Shown piece after piece: positions 45,695 through 56,023 of a DNA stretch of 64,000 nt. The position numbers and the translations under genes were made by a program. Below the pieces are notes generated by a model. That model worked only from the letters and a program-made list of their open reading frames with translations. It was not told the origin of the DNA and did no database searches. The stretch is from positions 248,001 to 312,000 of the forward strand of contig NZ_JACHOV010000001.1 in the NCBI RefSeq assembly GCF_014200045.1, read 5' to 3'. The first letter of the stretch is position 1; each line of letters begins with the position of its first letter. The stretch is from Rhizorhapis suberifaciens. GTDB lineage: Bacteria; Pseudomonadota; Alphaproteobacteria; Sphingomonadales; Sphingomonadaceae.

Positions 45695-46551
45695 CTGAAC
45701 CTGAATTCACAGGCGCCATGCGCGTCCTTGCAGGGCTACTGGAGGCACGGACGGGCCAGCAGCTTGCCGCCAACCGCATCTGGAGGATCGAAACGGCGCT
45801 CAAGCCCCTGTTGCGCCTTCACAATATGGCTAGCCTGGAGGATCTGGTAGTCCGCCTGTTGGCCGGCGATGAGCGGCATCTGCTAGACGCTGCTGTAGAT
45901 GCAATGCTCAATAACGAAAGTTCCTTTTTCCGGGACGTTTCGACTTTCGCCATGATCGAGCGGGAAATGCTCCCGCATCTGGCATCGATGGGCAAGCAGA
46001 CCGTGCGAATCTGGTGCGCAGGCTGTTCGACAGGGCAGGAAGCTCTATCCATCGCCATGTTGATCCGAAAAAATGAGGAGCGCTGGAAAGACCGCAGGGT
46101 TCAGATTCTGGCGACCGATATTTCTTCCTCTGTAATCGCCCGGGCAAAGGGAGGGCTTTACAGCCAGATGGAAGTACAGCGCGGCCTTGGCATTACGGAT
46201 CTGCTACGTTGGTTCGAACCTGCCGGTGACGACTGGCGGGCCAGCCGCGAACTGCTGGACATGATCGACTATCGGGTCGACAATCTACTGGAACCGATAT
46301 TGGTGTCCGGCCAAATTGACCTCATTCTGTGTCGGAACGTCCTGCTATACTTATCGCAGGATTTGCGCCGGAAGGTGTTCGATAATCTCACGCGGGCGGG
46401 CACCCCTGACGGCCATCTGATTTTGGGCGCTGGAGAAACCGTCATGGGACAAACCGACGATTTCGTCGCCAGCCGCAACTTTCGAGGCAGCTACGAGCGC
46501 CGCCCCGCACATCCGGGACAACTGCCAATCAGAGCCGCCGTAAGAGGCTGA
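45691..46551 (+). CDS. cheR: Chemotaxis protein methyltransferase CheR
   Basis: A 286-residue S-adenosylmethionine-dependent methyltransferase that methylates receptor glutamates. The N-terminal helical domain ends at NNESSFFRD; the SAM site is IWCAGCSTGQEALSIAML, followed by ILATDISSSVIARAK and LILCRNVLLYLS. It begins inside the cheB stop (ATGA) and closes the che operon. Confidence 0.95.
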   Translation: MTEPEFTGAMRVLAGLLEARTGQQLAANRIWRIETALKPLLRLHNMASLEDLVVRLLAGDERHLLDAAVDAMLNNESSFFRDVSTFAMIEREMLPHLASMGKQTVRIWCAGCSTGQEALSIAMLIRKNEERWKDRRVQILATDISSSVIARAKGGLYSQMEVQRGLGITDLLRWFEPAGDDWRASRELLDMIDYRVDNLLEPILVSGQIDLILCRNVLLYLSQDLRRKVFDNLTRAGTPDGHLILGAGETVMGQTDDFVASRNFRGSYERRPAHPGQLPIRAAVRG

Positions 46552-46728
46552 ACGACCCGTTGCGCTACTGAACATAGTTTCTCCCGAGCGCAGCGGCTTG
46601 TAACCGTTCGCCTGATACCAGCGGAAATGAATTAACCTCGGATCATCACATCCCGTGATTTAGCCAACCAATCGTAAATGATGATCAAAATTGGGCTGCT
46701 AAGCTATGCCAGCCAGCTATAGAAAAGC

Positions 46729-46803
46729 TGGTGACCCCTACGGGAATCGAACCCGTGTTTCAGCCGTGAAAGGGCCGCGTCCTAACCGCTAGACGAAGGG
46801 GCC
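46729..46803 (-). tRNA. tRNA-Glu (anticodon TTC)
   Basis: A 75-base tRNA read on the minus strand, starting GGCCCCTTCGTCTAGCGG. The anticodon loop CTTTCAC gives TTC (reads GAA/GAG). T-arm ACGGGTTCGAATCCCGT is intact, the acceptor pairs with AGGGGTC (one G:U), and CCA is encoded. Confidence 0.95.
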
Positions 46804-46831
46804 CCGATGTGAGGCTATGCCAGAGGGCACG

Positions 46832-46860
46832 CCATTAGGGTAGGGTTGGACGCTGGTCAA
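46832..46860 (-). promoter_or_regulatory. Possible promoter of tRNA-Glu
   Basis: On the minus strand TTGACC (46860-46855) and TAATGG (46837-46832) are separated by 17 bases and lie 28 bases before the tRNA. The -35 is near consensus; the -10 is imperfect. Confidence 0.4.
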
Positions 46861-47008
46861 GTGTGGAATGGACGAAAAAGCGGAACATTTCTTGACTATC
46901 CGACCTTCGGGCAAAATTAGCTGACGAGCAGGACAAGGCGGGGGTGAACGATAACCGCGGCACCGGACGATTCGACAAATTATTGGGTGCGGCACGTGCC
47001 GGTTCGGG

Positions 47009-48781
47009 TCAACTGCGATCCGCCCAGGCTGCGTCCTCGACATGAAGTTCGGCAGCAGGGCGGGAGCCCCAATCGTCTAGTTTCGCTCGCCCCGCTATCC
47101 ACAATCTGCGGTCCCGGTCCGCGCCCAGCAAGGCCTGGCCCAAGGGGCTTTCCGCCTGGCGAAAGGCCACGGTTTTCAAGCTCCGTCCATCTTCTCCCGA
47201 AACAACGGCGCGAACATGGCCATTGCCGACGATATCGGCCTTGATGATTCGGACTGGCCCGGTGGCGATGCGCGGTGCGGGCCATCCGGTGCCATAGGGT
47301 CCGCCTTCTTCTATGGCCTGCAGGAACAGGGGATTGACGCCGCCGGGGGAAATGACGGCGTCGAGCAGCAAGGCCCGCTCGCCCTGGGCGCGGGCGACAT
47401 CCGCTCCCAACCGGGCGTCAAGAAAATCCGCCAGAGCGTCCACCTTGTCGGCCCTTATCGTCAGACCCGCCGCCATTGCGTGCCCGCCACCTGCAACCAG
47501 CAGCCCACTATCGCGCGCCGCCATTACTGCAGCGCCCAGGTCAACCCCGCTGATCGAGCGGCCCGATCCCTTGCCGGTCCCATCCGGGTCCAAGGCGATT
47601 ACGATGGTGGGTCGTCGAAGCTTCTCCTTTAAGCGGCCCGCGACGATACCAATCACGCCAGGATGCCATCCTTTACCCGCTACCACCGCTACCGCGCGGT
47701 TATGTTGGGTTCCGGTTAAAGCCTCGGCGGCTTCCTGTACCGCCGCCTCAATGGCGCGGCGTTCCTCATTCAAGCTATTAAGTTCCAAGGCGATGGATCG
47801 CGCTTCCGTCGGATCTTCCGTCGTAAGCAGCCTTACTCCAAGGTCAGATTTGCCTACGCGCCCGCCGGCGTTGATGCGCGGGCCCAGAGCAAAGCCCAGG
47901 TCGGAGCAGATAGGCGCGCGTTGCAGGCGGGCGGCTTCTATGAGCGCCGCCATGCCGATATTGCGCCGATGCGCCATGACCTTCAAACCCTGCGCAACGA
48001 AGGCGCGGTTCAGCCCGCGCAGGGATGCGACGTCGGCTACAGTGCCGAGCGCAACCAGATCCAACAGGTCGATCAGGCGGGGTTCCGGCCTTCCGCGGAA
48101 ATAATCGCGCGCCCGTAACTCTCGCAAAAGAGCGGCGCCCAGCAGAAAAGCAACGCCGACGGCGGCCAGATGGCCGTGCGCCGCTGCCCCGTCGCATTCG
48201 TCCAGCCGATTGGGATTGACCAAGGCATGAGCAACGGGAAGAGCGGGCGTGCATTTATGATGATCGACCACGATCACATCGACCTTGGCAGCCTGCGCCA
48301 TCTCAAGCGCTTCGAACGCCTGCGCGCCACAATCAACGGTCACGATCAGCGTGGATCCATCCTGCGCCAGTTGGACCAGGGCTTCGCCGCTGGGGCCGTA
48401 CCCTTCCATCAACCGGTCTGGAATATAGGCGGACGCATTCAGGCCAAGGTCACGGAGCAGGCGAATGAGCAGCGCGGCGCTGGTCGCACCGTCCACGTCA
48501 TAATCGCCGAAAATCGTGACCTTTTCTTGAGCCTGCACGGCGTCGGCCATCCGCTTTGCCGCCCTGCCCATATCTTGAAAAAGGCTTGGATCGGGCATGA
48601 AGGCGCGGATCGTCGGGTCCCGGTGCGCCGCCAAATTCTCGCGGGTGCAGCCGCGCGCCAGCAGCAATTGCGTCACCAGATCATCGGGCTGGAAAGCCGG
48701 GTCCCGCCCGTCTGTTCCCAGGCCGCGCCAGCGCCAGGGCTGGCCAAGAATGGAGCGGCTGATATTGAGCGCAGGAGTCAT
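47009..48781 (-). CDS. recJ: Single-stranded-DNA-specific exonuclease RecJ
   Basis: A 590-residue DHH-family 5'-3' exonuclease for recombination and mismatch repair. The metal-site motifs are all present: TIFGDYDVDGATSAALL, VTVDCGAQAF, VIVVDHHKC and the GPRINAGGRVG region. The DHHA1 domain follows with GWHPGVIGIVAGRLKE and GGGHAMAAGL, and an OB-type C-terminus closes the protein. The length is normal. Confidence 0.95.
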   Translation of the reverse strand: MTPALNISRSILGQPWRWRGLGTDGRDPAFQPDDLVTQLLLARGCTRENLAAHRDPTIRAFMPDPSLFQDMGRAAKRMADAVQAQEKVTIFGDYDVDGATSAALLIRLLRDLGLNASAYIPDRLMEGYGPSGEALVQLAQDGSTLIVTVDCGAQAFEALEMAQAAKVDVIVVDHHKCTPALPVAHALVNPNRLDECDGAAAHGHLAAVGVAFLLGAALLRELRARDYFRGRPEPRLIDLLDLVALGTVADVASLRGLNRAFVAQGLKVMAHRRNIGMAALIEAARLQRAPICSDLGFALGPRINAGGRVGKSDLGVRLLTTEDPTEARSIALELNSLNEERRAIEAAVQEAAEALTGTQHNRAVAVVAGKGWHPGVIGIVAGRLKEKLRRPTIVIALDPDGTGKGSGRSISGVDLGAAVMAARDSGLLVAGGGHAMAAGLTIRADKVDALADFLDARLGADVARAQGERALLLDAVISPGGVNPLFLQAIEEGGPYGTGWPAPRIATGPVRIIKADIVGNGHVRAVVSGEDGRSLKTVAFRQAESPLGQALLGADRDRRLWIAGRAKLDDWGSRPAAELHVEDAAWADRS

Positions 48782-48987
48782 GGCTTGCTGTTATCCGCTA
48801 GGTAACGAATGGGAAAGGGGCGGAGAGTGGAAGAAACTATTTCTGTACCTGGTGGCGGAATGATGCGCTCATTATCTTAGACCGTGCTTTTGTAAAAAAG
48901 CTATGTTTGTACTGCCTTGCAACCGGCCTCAACTTCCTTACGTTCATAAAAAAACAGCATATCTCCTAAAGGGAGGCACTTCATCAG

Positions 48988-49926
48988 ATGTCATCGGTGA
49001 TTTCCGTATCAGGCCTGTCGAAAAACTACGCGACAGGCACAAAGGCGCTGGACAATATAGATCTGGAAATCCGTAAGGGTGAGATATTCGCGCTGCTGGG
49101 CGCGAATGGTGCGGGAAAGACGACGCTGATCAGCATTGTCTGCGGCCTTGTGATGCCCAGTAGCGGAGCCGTGCTGGTAGATGGTCATGACATCGTCCGC
49201 AATTACAAGGCCGCTCGCTTGAAAATCGGTCTTGTGCCTCAGGAAATCTCGCTGGACATGTTTGAAACGGTCCTGTCGACCGTCAATTTCAGCCGCGGAC
49301 TTTTTGGCAAGAAAAACGACCCTGCTTATGTTGAAAAAGTACTTCGGGACCTGACGCTCTGGGACAAGCGCGCTTCAAAAGTGGAGGCGTTGTCGGGCGG
49401 CATGAAACGCCGCCTGATGATTGCCAAGGCGCTTGTGCATGAACCCGACATACTCTTCCTTGATGAGCCGACGGCGGGTGTCGATGTAGAATTGCGGCGC
49501 GACATGTGGGGGTTGGTGCGGCAGATGCGGACACGCGGCGTCACCATCATCCTGACCACCCATTATATCGAAGAGGCGGAGGAAATGGCCGATCGAGTGG
49601 GGGTCATTCACAAGGGGCGGCTGATCCTGGTGGAAGAAAAGAACATGCTGATGAAGAAGCTCGGCAAGAAGACTTTGACGGTTCACCTCTCCGAGCCTTT
49701 GGAGGAACTTCCAGAGGAGCTATCCGACTGGCAGCTTCGTCTCTCAGACGATGGCATGCAGGTCGAATATATTTTCGACACCAAGGCGGAGCGCACGGGT
49801 ATCTCCACCCTTCTGCGGTGTCTGGGCGATCTGGGCATTGCCTATCGCGACCTCAACACCAGGGAGAGCTCCCTGGAAGATATCTTCGTCGGCCTTGTCC
49901 ATGCGCCGGTGAGCGAGGTTGCATGA
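48988..49926 (+). CDS. ABC transporter ATP-binding protein (DrrA/NodI/YadG type)
   Basis: A 312-residue ATPase with Walker [11 protein letters not shown]-loop LVPQEISLD, signature LSGGMKRRL, Walker [14 protein letters not shown] and switch His in [14 protein letters not shown]-terminal domain of about 80 residues follows. This is the exporter subgroup that pairs with ABC-2 permeases. GGGAGG lies upstream of the ATG. It overlaps the permease gene by four bases. Substrate unknown. Confidence 0.9.
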   Translation: MSSVISVSGLSKNYATGTKALDNIDLEIRKGEIFALLGANGAGKTTLISIVCGLVMPSSGAVLVDGHDIVRNYKAARLKIGLVPQEISLDMFETVLSTVNFSRGLFGKKNDPAYVEKVLRDLTLWDKRASKVEALSGGMKRRLMIAKALVHEPDILFLDEPTAGVDVELRRDMWGLVRQMRTRGVTIILTTHYIEEAEEMADRVGVIHKGRLILVEEKNMLMKKLGKKTLTVHLSEPLEELPEELSDWQLRLSDDGMQVEYIFDTKAERTGISTLLRCLGDLGIAYRDLNTRESSLEDIFVGLVHAPVSEVA

Positions 49927-50693
49927 TGAGCTTTAATCTTCGCGGAATCCTGACCATTTACCGTGCGGAGCTGCATCGCTTCAGGCGGACCATCATGACC
50001 AGCCTGATGACGCCCGTCATAACCACATCACTTTACTTCATTGTGTTCGGGTCGGCGATTGGTTCGCGGATGACGGAAATCGGGGGCGTACCCTATGGCT
50101 CGTTCATCGTTCCGGGCCTTATCATGCTGTCGATGTTTACCGAAAGCATCTTCAATGCGAGCTTCGGCATCTTCATGCCGAAATGGACCAAGGCAATTTA
50201 CGAACCGCTGTCCGCTCCCATTTCTCCGCTGGAAATCGTAGTCGCTTATGTGGGTGCGGCGGCTACAAAGTCCATGATTCTGGGCCTGATCATTCTGGCG
50301 ACGGCGAACCTGTTTGTCGACGTGGCGATAGCTTATCCGGTGGCCATGATCGCCTTCATGGCGTTGATCGCAGTCAGTTTTTGCCTGTTCGGATTCATTC
50401 TTGGCATCTGGGCAAAGAATTTTGAACAGTTGCAGGTCATTCCGCTGCTCGTGATCATGCCGATGACATTCCTGGGCGGCGCTTTCTATTCGATCGAAAT
50501 GCTGCCGCCATTTTGGCGGACGGTGACTTTGTTCAATCCGGTGGTTTATCTCATCAGCGGCTTTCGCTGGACCTTCTTTGGCAAGGGGGACGTCAGCATC
50601 GGCGTCAGCCTTGGCTTTACCATGCTGATGCTGGTGCTATGCCTCGGCGCGATCATCTGGATATTCCGGACAGGCTATCGGCTGAAGGACTGA
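49923..50693 (+). CDS. ABC-2 type transporter permease
   Basis: A 256-residue membrane protein with six likely membrane segments (for example [37 protein letters not shown] and [15 protein letters not shown]). The ABC-2 signature region [35 protein letters not shown] (landmark FLGGAFYS) is present. It starts at ATG 49923 inside the ATPase stop codon (ATGA), so the two are co-translated to form one exporter, resembling YadGH or NodIJ. Confidence 0.88.
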   Translation: MMSFNLRGILTIYRAELHRFRRTIMTSLMTPVITTSLYFIVFGSAIGSRMTEIGGVPYGSFIVPGLIMLSMFTESIFNASFGIFMPKWTKAIYEPLSAPISPLEIVVAYVGAAATKSMILGLIILATANLFVDVAIAYPVAMIAFMALIAVSFCLFGFILGIWAKNFEQLQVIPLLVIMPMTFLGGAFYSIEMLPPFWRTVTLFNPVVYLISGFRWTFFGKGDVSIGVSLGFTMLMLVLCLGAIIWIFRTGYRLKD

Positions 50694-50757
50694 GCCGGGG
50701 CTGGCCGTCCACCTGCTTAAAGTGTAGTTTGCAGGAATTATTGGCGGGAGACTCATC

Positions 50758-51030
50758 ATGCCGCAGTTTGTCATTGAACGGGAAATGCCGGGTGCAGGCG
50801 ATCTAAGCGCTGACGAGTTGAAGGGCGCGTCCCAAACCTCCTGCGCGGTGCTGCGCGATCTGGGGCCGGATATACAGTGGGTCCATAGCTATGTGACCGA
50901 CAACAAGATCTACTGCATCTACCGCGCGCCCAGCGAAGACCTGATCCGCCGCCATGCGGAAACTGCCGGCCTTCCGGCGAACAGCATCGCGGCGGTAAAG
51001 CGTGTTATCGATCCGACAACCGCAGAATAG
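50758..51030 (+). CDS. DUF4242 domain-containing small protein
   Basis: A 90-residue protein with the family features FVIEREMPGAGDLSADEL, IQWVHSYVTDNKIYCIYRAP and a closing VIDPTTAE. It has a ferredoxin-like fold prediction; function is not settled. GGGAG precedes the ATG by seven bases. It follows the ABC exporter genes but with a 64-base gap. Confidence 0.8.
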   Translation: MPQFVIEREMPGAGDLSADELKGASQTSCAVLRDLGPDIQWVHSYVTDNKIYCIYRAPSEDLIRRHAETAGLPANSIAAVKRVIDPTTAE

Positions 51031-51208
51031 AAAGCCTCGGCTGCTTCATCCAGCCATGCTCCTGATGTCGTCACGGTTCGTCGCTTCCTCCGGAACCCTG
51101 CTCAGCAGGGACGCATTGGAGCAGTAGCGCAACCTCCGTGGTTTCCCGATCAAGCAGACCGGCAAAAGCCCGGAGAAACGAACGCGCCTTTCAAGAAAGG
51201 ATGCGAAA

Positions 51209-52096
51209 ATGGCAGACAGATGGAGAGATGAAGAACGGTATCGTCGCGGTTCTGGCGGCGAGTATCGCGGTGGACAATATGGAAGCGACTATGGGCGTTC
51301 TCGCGGCGGTCGCGATTATGGCCGCAGCAGTGAATCCGAAAGTGGTTACGGCCGCGACTATTATGGCGGCGGCATCGGCGGCGGTAGCGAAGACTATTAT
51401 CGTCCAGGGTCCTTTGGCTATGGCCGCGAAGGCGCCTCTGGGGCCGAATATGGTCAACGCGGCCGTTCGATTTACGACCGTGACGAGGACGAATGGGGGC
51501 GCGGCGGTTGGCAAGGCAGCCGCAGCTATGCTGGCAGTGGGTCGACATCCTATGGCCGCACTGGCGGCGATTGGTCGCGGCGATCTAGCGGAGCCTATGG
51601 TTCTCGTGAAGCTGGGCGCGAGGAGGAAGATCGCGGCTGGTGGGATCGGGCAGGTGACGAAGTCCGCTCATGGTTCGGCGATGATGATGCAGAACGCCGT
51701 CGCAGGATGGACGAATATCGCGGCCGCGGGCCCAAGGGCTATACTCGCTCCGACGACCGTATTCGTGAAGACGTTTGCGATCGCCTGTGCGACGATCCGC
51801 GCGTGGATGCATCGAACATCGAAGTGACGGTATCCAATGGCGAAGTGACGCTGGCCGGGACTGTGGACGCTCGTGACGTGAAACGCCGTGCGGAGGACTG
51901 TGCGGAAGATGTGTCGGGCGTGAAGAACGTCCAGAATAATCTGCGCGTGCAGATGCAGTCCGCAAGTCTTGGCAGCACGACCGGCGCGTCCAGCATGGCT
52001 ACTGGCTCGATAGGCGCTACGGGCACCGCCGGCACCGGCACGTCAACGGGCGCTGGCTCGACAACGACTGGCGCAAGATCGAAACAGACGACCTGA
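51209..52096 (+). CDS. BON-domain protein with Gly/Arg/Tyr-rich N-terminus
   Basis: A 295-residue protein. Residues 1-135 are low-complexity Gly/Arg/Tyr/Ser repeats (YGRSRGGRDYGR, SYGRTGG). A conserved SWFGDDDAERRRRMDE motif follows. Residues about 180-250 are a BON domain (RIREDVCDRLCDDPRVDAS, EVTLAGTVDARDVKRRAED). The tail is Thr/Gly/Ser-rich. BON domains usually bind lipid or envelope surfaces and often respond to osmotic stress. No signal peptide is seen. GAAAGGA precedes the ATG by seven bases. A long frame in another phase (51138-51827) is a composition artefact. Confidence 0.8.
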   Translation: MADRWRDEERYRRGSGGEYRGGQYGSDYGRSRGGRDYGRSSESESGYGRDYYGGGIGGGSEDYYRPGSFGYGREGASGAEYGQRGRSIYDRDEDEWGRGGWQGSRSYAGSGSTSYGRTGGDWSRRSSGAYGSREAGREEEDRGWWDRAGDEVRSWFGDDDAERRRRMDEYRGRGPKGYTRSDDRIREDVCDRLCDDPRVDASNIEVTVSNGEVTLAGTVDARDVKRRAEDCAEDVSGVKNVQNNLRVQMQSASLGSTTGASSMATGSIGATGTAGTGTSTGAGSTTTGARSKQTT

Positions 52097-52104
52097 AGAT
52101 CTGG

Positions 52105-52132
52105 ATCCTCCCCGGGATATCTCGGGGAGGAT
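52105..52132. terminator. Bidirectional terminator between BON-protein gene and mfd
   Basis: ATCCTCCCCG (52105-52114) and CGGGGAGGAT (52123-52132) form a perfect 10-bp stem with an 8-base loop, flanked by TTT on the + side, in the 39-base gap between convergent genes. Confidence 0.75.
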
Positions 52133-52135
52133 TTC

Positions 52136-55100
52136 CTATGCCGCCGCTTTCGCAAGCCCCTTCGATAATTGCAGCGCCCCATTGATTCGCGATTTCGGAT
52201 CGCCCCAGGCGCGGTTGATCACCAGCTTGCTGTCGGGCCGCAATTTTGCAACGCCGTTCAGCCGCTGCACATAGGCGATCAGCCCTGGAAGGTTTGGAAA
52301 GCTATCATTGTGGAAACTGACCAGCGCGCCCTTCGGCCCCACGTCGATCTTGGCGATCGCGGCCTTTGTGCAGTTCATCTTGATCTCGATCACGCGCAGC
52401 AGATTTTCCGTAGGCTCCGGCAGCTTGCCGAACCGGTCGATCAGTTCCGCCGCGAAGGACTCGATGCCCTGGCGGTCCTCCAACTCATTCATGCGCCGGT
52501 ATAGGCCCATCCGCAGATCCAGGTCAGGTACATAGTCGTCCGGTATCATGATCGGCGCATCTACGGTGATTTGCGGGGAGAAGCTCTCACGCGGAGCAAG
52601 GCCGGAGCCGCCCGCCTTCGCCTCCATGATCGCTTCTTCCAGCATCGACTGGTAAAGTTCGAAGCCGACCTCCTTGATATGCCCCGACTGTTCGTCTCCC
52701 ACCAGATTGCCCGCGCCGCGTATGTCGAGATCGTGGCTCGCCAACTGGAATCCCGCGCCCAGGCTGTCCAGGTCAGAAAGCACCTTCAGTCTCTTTTCCG
52801 CCGTTTCAGTGATCAGACGGTCGGCGGGCGTGGTGAAATAGGCATATGCCCGCGTCTTCGACCGGCCGACCCGCCCGCGCAACTGGTAAAGCTGCGCCAG
52901 CCCGAACCGGTCAGCGCGGTGGATGATGAGCGTGTTTGCGCTTGGAATATCGAGGCCGCTCTCCACGATCGTGGTCGAAAGCAGGACGTCATAGCGCTTG
53001 TCGTAATAGGCCGACATCCGCTCCTCCACCTGGCTCGGGGCCATCTGTCCATGCGCAACCACATAGCGGACCTCTGGCACTTCCTTGCGCAGGAACTCCT
53101 CAATGTCCGTCAGGTCCGATACGCGGGGCGCGACAAAGAAGCTCTGCCCGCCACGATAATGTTCACGCAGCAAAGCTTCGCGGACCACCACCTGGTCCCA
53201 GGGCATCACGTAGGTCCGTACCGCCAGCCGGTCGACGGGGGGCGTCTGGATCACTGAAAGCTCCCGCAATCCAGACATCGCCATTTGCAGGGTGCGCGGG
53301 ATCGGTGTCGCGGTGAGTGTCAGCACATGCACGTCGGTCCGCAGCTGCTTCAGCCGTTCTTTGTGGACCACGCCGAAGCGCTGTTCTTCGTCCACAATAA
53401 CGAGACCTAAGCGTTTGAATTCAAGTCCTTTTGCCAACAATGCATGAGTGCCGACCACAACATCGATGGTGCCGTCGGCAAGGCCTTCCTTCACGGCCTT
53501 GGCCTCGTTGGCGCCGACCAGTCGCGACAGCCGCCCGATCTTCAGCGGAAAGCCCTTGAACCGTTCCTCAAAATTCATGGCGTGCTGCCGGGCGAGCAGG
53601 GTGGTGGGGCAAATCAGCACTACCTGCATCCCTGCCATCGCCGCAACAAAGGCCGCCCGTAGCGCCACCTCCGTCTTGCCGAAGCCAACATCGCCGCACA
53701 CCAGGCGGTCCATGGGTTTGCCCGCCGCCAAGTCATCCAACACGTCGGCAATTGCCCGGTCCTGATCGTCCGTCTCCTGATAGGGGAAACGATCGACAAA
53801 TGCCGGGTAGCCGCCGCTGTCGGGCTCGGCCACTTGTCCTGGCCGCAAAGCACGCTCGGCGGCGGTCTTCAGAAGCTCACCCGCAATTTCGCGGATTCGC
53901 TCCTTCATTTTCGCCTTACGCCGCTGCCAGGCCTCACCGCCCAGCTTGTCGAGCATCACGCCGTCATGGTCATTGCCATAGCGCGACAGGACATCGATAT
54001 TCTCGACCGGCACATAAAGCTTGTCACCGCCCGAATATTCCAGCGCGACACAGTCATGCGGGCTGTTCCCCACTGGTATGGATGTCAGCCCTTCATAGCG
54101 CCCGATGCCATGATCGACATGCACCACCAGGTCGCCGGGCGTAAGTGTCGCCAGTTCGGCGAGGAAGGCATCTGCGCTCTTCTTGCGCTTTTGCCGCCGC
54201 ACGAGGCGGTCGCCGAGCATATCCTGCTCGGTCAGCACCGCTACGTCGGGCGCGGTAAAGCCGTGGTCGAGCGGCAGCACCGAAAGGGCGACCGTGCCAC
54301 CGGCCGCAATTCCCAGCGCCTCCTGCCAGTCTTCGGCCTTGGTGAGCCGTTTGACGCCATGGTCTGCCAGCAGCCCCGAAAGCCGCTCCCGCGCGCCGAC
54401 GGAATAGCTCGCGATCACCACCTTCTTGTCCGCGCGCTGCAGTGACGCGATATGCTTCCCTACTGCCTCATAGACATTGGCGTTCTGCGCCCGTTCCGGC
54501 GCGAAATCGCGCGCATTGTCGACGCCGAAATCGACCACCTGTTCGCTCTCTGGCTCGTGGAAAGCAGTCGCCAAATGCACCACATGCCGCCCAATGCAGG
54601 CATCCCATTCCTCGTTGGAGAGATAGAGCTGTTCCGGATCAAGCGGACGATAGCTCCCAGGATCGGAAGAAGCGGCCTGTTTGCGGTTGCCATGATAGTC
54701 CCGGACCGCCTCAAACCGCGCTTCGGCCGCGCCAGTGACGCCACTGTCACGCACATATAGCGCATCTTCACCCAAATGATCGAACAGCGTTGCCAGCCTG
54801 TCTTCGAACAGGGGTAGCCAATGCTCCATCCCGGCCAGCCGCCGACCGTCGCTGATCGCCTGATATAGTGGGTCGCCCGTTGCCATCGCGCCGAACTTTT
54901 CGCGATAACGGCCTCGGAAGCGCTTGATGCTGTCCTCGTCGAGCAAAGCCTCCGATGCAGGCAGCAGGGTAAAGCCGTCGATCCTGCCGGTGGTGCGCTG
55001 GTCGGCGGGATCGAATTGCCGAACGCTTTCAATTTCCTCTCCGAAGAAATCGAGCCTTAGCGCCAAATCCTGCCCAGAAGGGAAAAGATCGACAATGCCA

Positions 55101-55597
55101 CCCCGCACGGCAAATTCGCCTGCGTCGGCGACGGTTTCGACGCGCACATAGCCATTGGCTTGCAGCAATTCGGCCAGCTTCTCGATCGCGATGCTTTCGC
55201 CGGGCGTAAGCCGCGCCACCAACTGTCGAACACGGAAAGGCGTCAGCGTCCTTTGGGTAATGGCATTGATGGTGGTGAGCACCAGTTGCGGACGGCTATG
55301 CTTTTCCTGCAAGGCATGCAGCCCTGCCAGCCGCTCCGACATTGACCGCAGCGACGGCGAAGAACGGTCGTAAGGCAGGCAGTCCCATGCCGGGATCTGG
55401 ATGATCTGCAGTTCGGGCGCGAAATAAGCGGCCGTATCGGCCACTGCTCGCATCGCGCTGTCGTCGGGCGCGATATAAACCGCCCGCGCTTTGGCCGCTC
55501 GAGCCAGATCCGCAAGCAGCCACGGCAAAAACCCCTGCGGCACGCCCGCAAGGGTAAGTGGGTGGGTGGATTTCAGGAGCTTCTGAAGGTCGGTCAT
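52136..55597 (-). CDS. mfd: Transcription-repair coupling factor Mfd
   Basis: A 1153-residue translocase that removes stalled RNA polymerase and recruits UvrA. The UvrB-like N-terminal modules ([27 protein letters not shown]), the polymerase-interacting domain ([17 protein letters not shown]), the RecG-like motor (Walker [48 protein letters not shown]) and the C-terminal TRCF domain are all in order. The length is normal. Confidence 0.97.
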   Translation of the reverse strand: MTDLQKLLKSTHPLTLAGVPQGFLPWLLADLARAAKARAVYIAPDDSAMRAVADTAAYFAPELQIIQIPAWDCLPYDRSSPSLRSMSERLAGLHALQEKHSRPQLVLTTINAITQRTLTPFRVRQLVARLTPGESIAIEKLAELLQANGYVRVETVADAGEFAVRGGIVDLFPSGQDLALRLDFFGEEIESVRQFDPADQRTTGRIDGFTLLPASEALLDEDSIKRFRGRYREKFGAMATGDPLYQAISDGRRLAGMEHWLPLFEDRLATLFDHLGEDALYVRDSGVTGAAEARFEAVRDYHGNRKQAASSDPGSYRPLDPEQLYLSNEEWDACIGRHVVHLATAFHEPESEQVVDFGVDNARDFAPERAQNANVYEAVGKHIASLQRADKKVVIASYSVGARERLSGLLADHGVKRLTKAEDWQEALGIAAGGTVALSVLPLDHGFTAPDVAVLTEQDMLGDRLVRRQKRKKSADAFLAELATLTPGDLVVHVDHGIGRYEGLTSIPVGNSPHDCVALEYSGGDKLYVPVENIDVLSRYGNDHDGVMLDKLGGEAWQRRKAKMKERIREIAGELLKTAAERALRPGQVAEPDSGGYPAFVDRFPYQETDDQDRAIADVLDDLAAGKPMDRLVCGDVGFGKTEVALRAAFVAAMAGMQVVLICPTTLLARQHAMNFEERFKGFPLKIGRLSRLVGANEAKAVKEGLADGTIDVVVGTHALLAKGLEFKRLGLVIVDEEQRFGVVHKERLKQLRTDVHVLTLTATPIPRTLQMAMSGLRELSVIQTPPVDRLAVRTYVMPWDQVVVREALLREHYRGGQSFFVAPRVSDLTDIEEFLRKEVPEVRYVVAHGQMAPSQVEERMSAYYDKRYDVLLSTTIVESGLDIPSANTLIIHRADRFGLAQLYQLRGRVGRSKTRAYAYFTTPADRLITETAEKRLKVLSDLDSLGAGFQLASHDLDIRGAGNLVGDEQSGHIKEVGFELYQSMLEEAIMEAKAGGSGLAPRESFSPQITVDAPIMIPDDYVPDLDLRMGLYRRMNELEDRQGIESFAAELIDRFGKLPEPTENLLRVIEIKMNCTKAAIAKIDVGPKGALVSFHNDSFPNLPGLIAYVQRLNGVAKLRPDSKLVINRAWGDPKSRINGALQLSKGLAKAAA

Positions 55598-55652
55598 GCC
55601 ATGGCGTAAGAAAAGAATTTTTCAAAAAACAGAGGGTGGAAGGAAGCGAAGC

Positions 55653-55919
55653 TCAACCCGGAATCTCCAGATAATCCAGCTTTTTCATCGCATCCATTTG
55701 CGGGCCGGCGAAGGCGTGCGGCACTGGCTGCTTGCCGATGGCCCAGGCCATGATGTCGACATCGTCCTCCTCCAGCAGTCGTTCGAACCAGTCCAACTCC
55801 GCTGGCGACCAGAGCGGTCCATAGCGATTGAAAAAACCGCCGATCATCATGTCGGCTTCGCGAGTGCCTCGATGCCATGCCCGGAATTGCAGGCGGCGCA
55901 GGCGAATGTCTTTTTCCAT
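55653..55919 (-). CDS. sdhE: Succinate dehydrogenase assembly factor SdhE
   Basis: An 88-residue protein of the SdhE/SDHAF2 family that promotes covalent FAD attachment to succinate dehydrogenase. The signature RGxxE is present (HRGTREADMMIGGF), with LRRLQFRAW before it and FERLLEEDDVDIMAWAIG after it. The ATG at 55919 gives the normal length; the frame extends 11 codons further. It precedes mfd on the same strand and is divergent from recG. Confidence 0.9.
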   Translation of the reverse strand: MEKDIRLRRLQFRAWHRGTREADMMIGGFFNRYGPLWSPAELDWFERLLEEDDVDIMAWAIGKQPVPHAFAGPQMDAMKKLDYLEIPG

Positions 55920-56023
55920 GGGTTCACGATTTCCTACACAGCACCCAGCCATTTAAGGGCGCAATAAAAATCGGCCGGCGGGCGCTTTCAAGGCCAGCCG
56001 GCTTGTCTATAAGTCCCTTAGCC

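Noticed and set aside
51138-51827. A 229-codon Ala/Val/Met-rich frame overlapping the BON-protein gene
   Set aside because: It is a frame-shifted reading of the Gly/Arg/Tyr repeats; the BON frame has the better ribosome-binding site and a real domain.
52105-52132. Perfect 10-bp palindrome as an operator
   Set aside because: It lies between two convergent gene ends and carries a T stretch, so a shared terminator explains it better.
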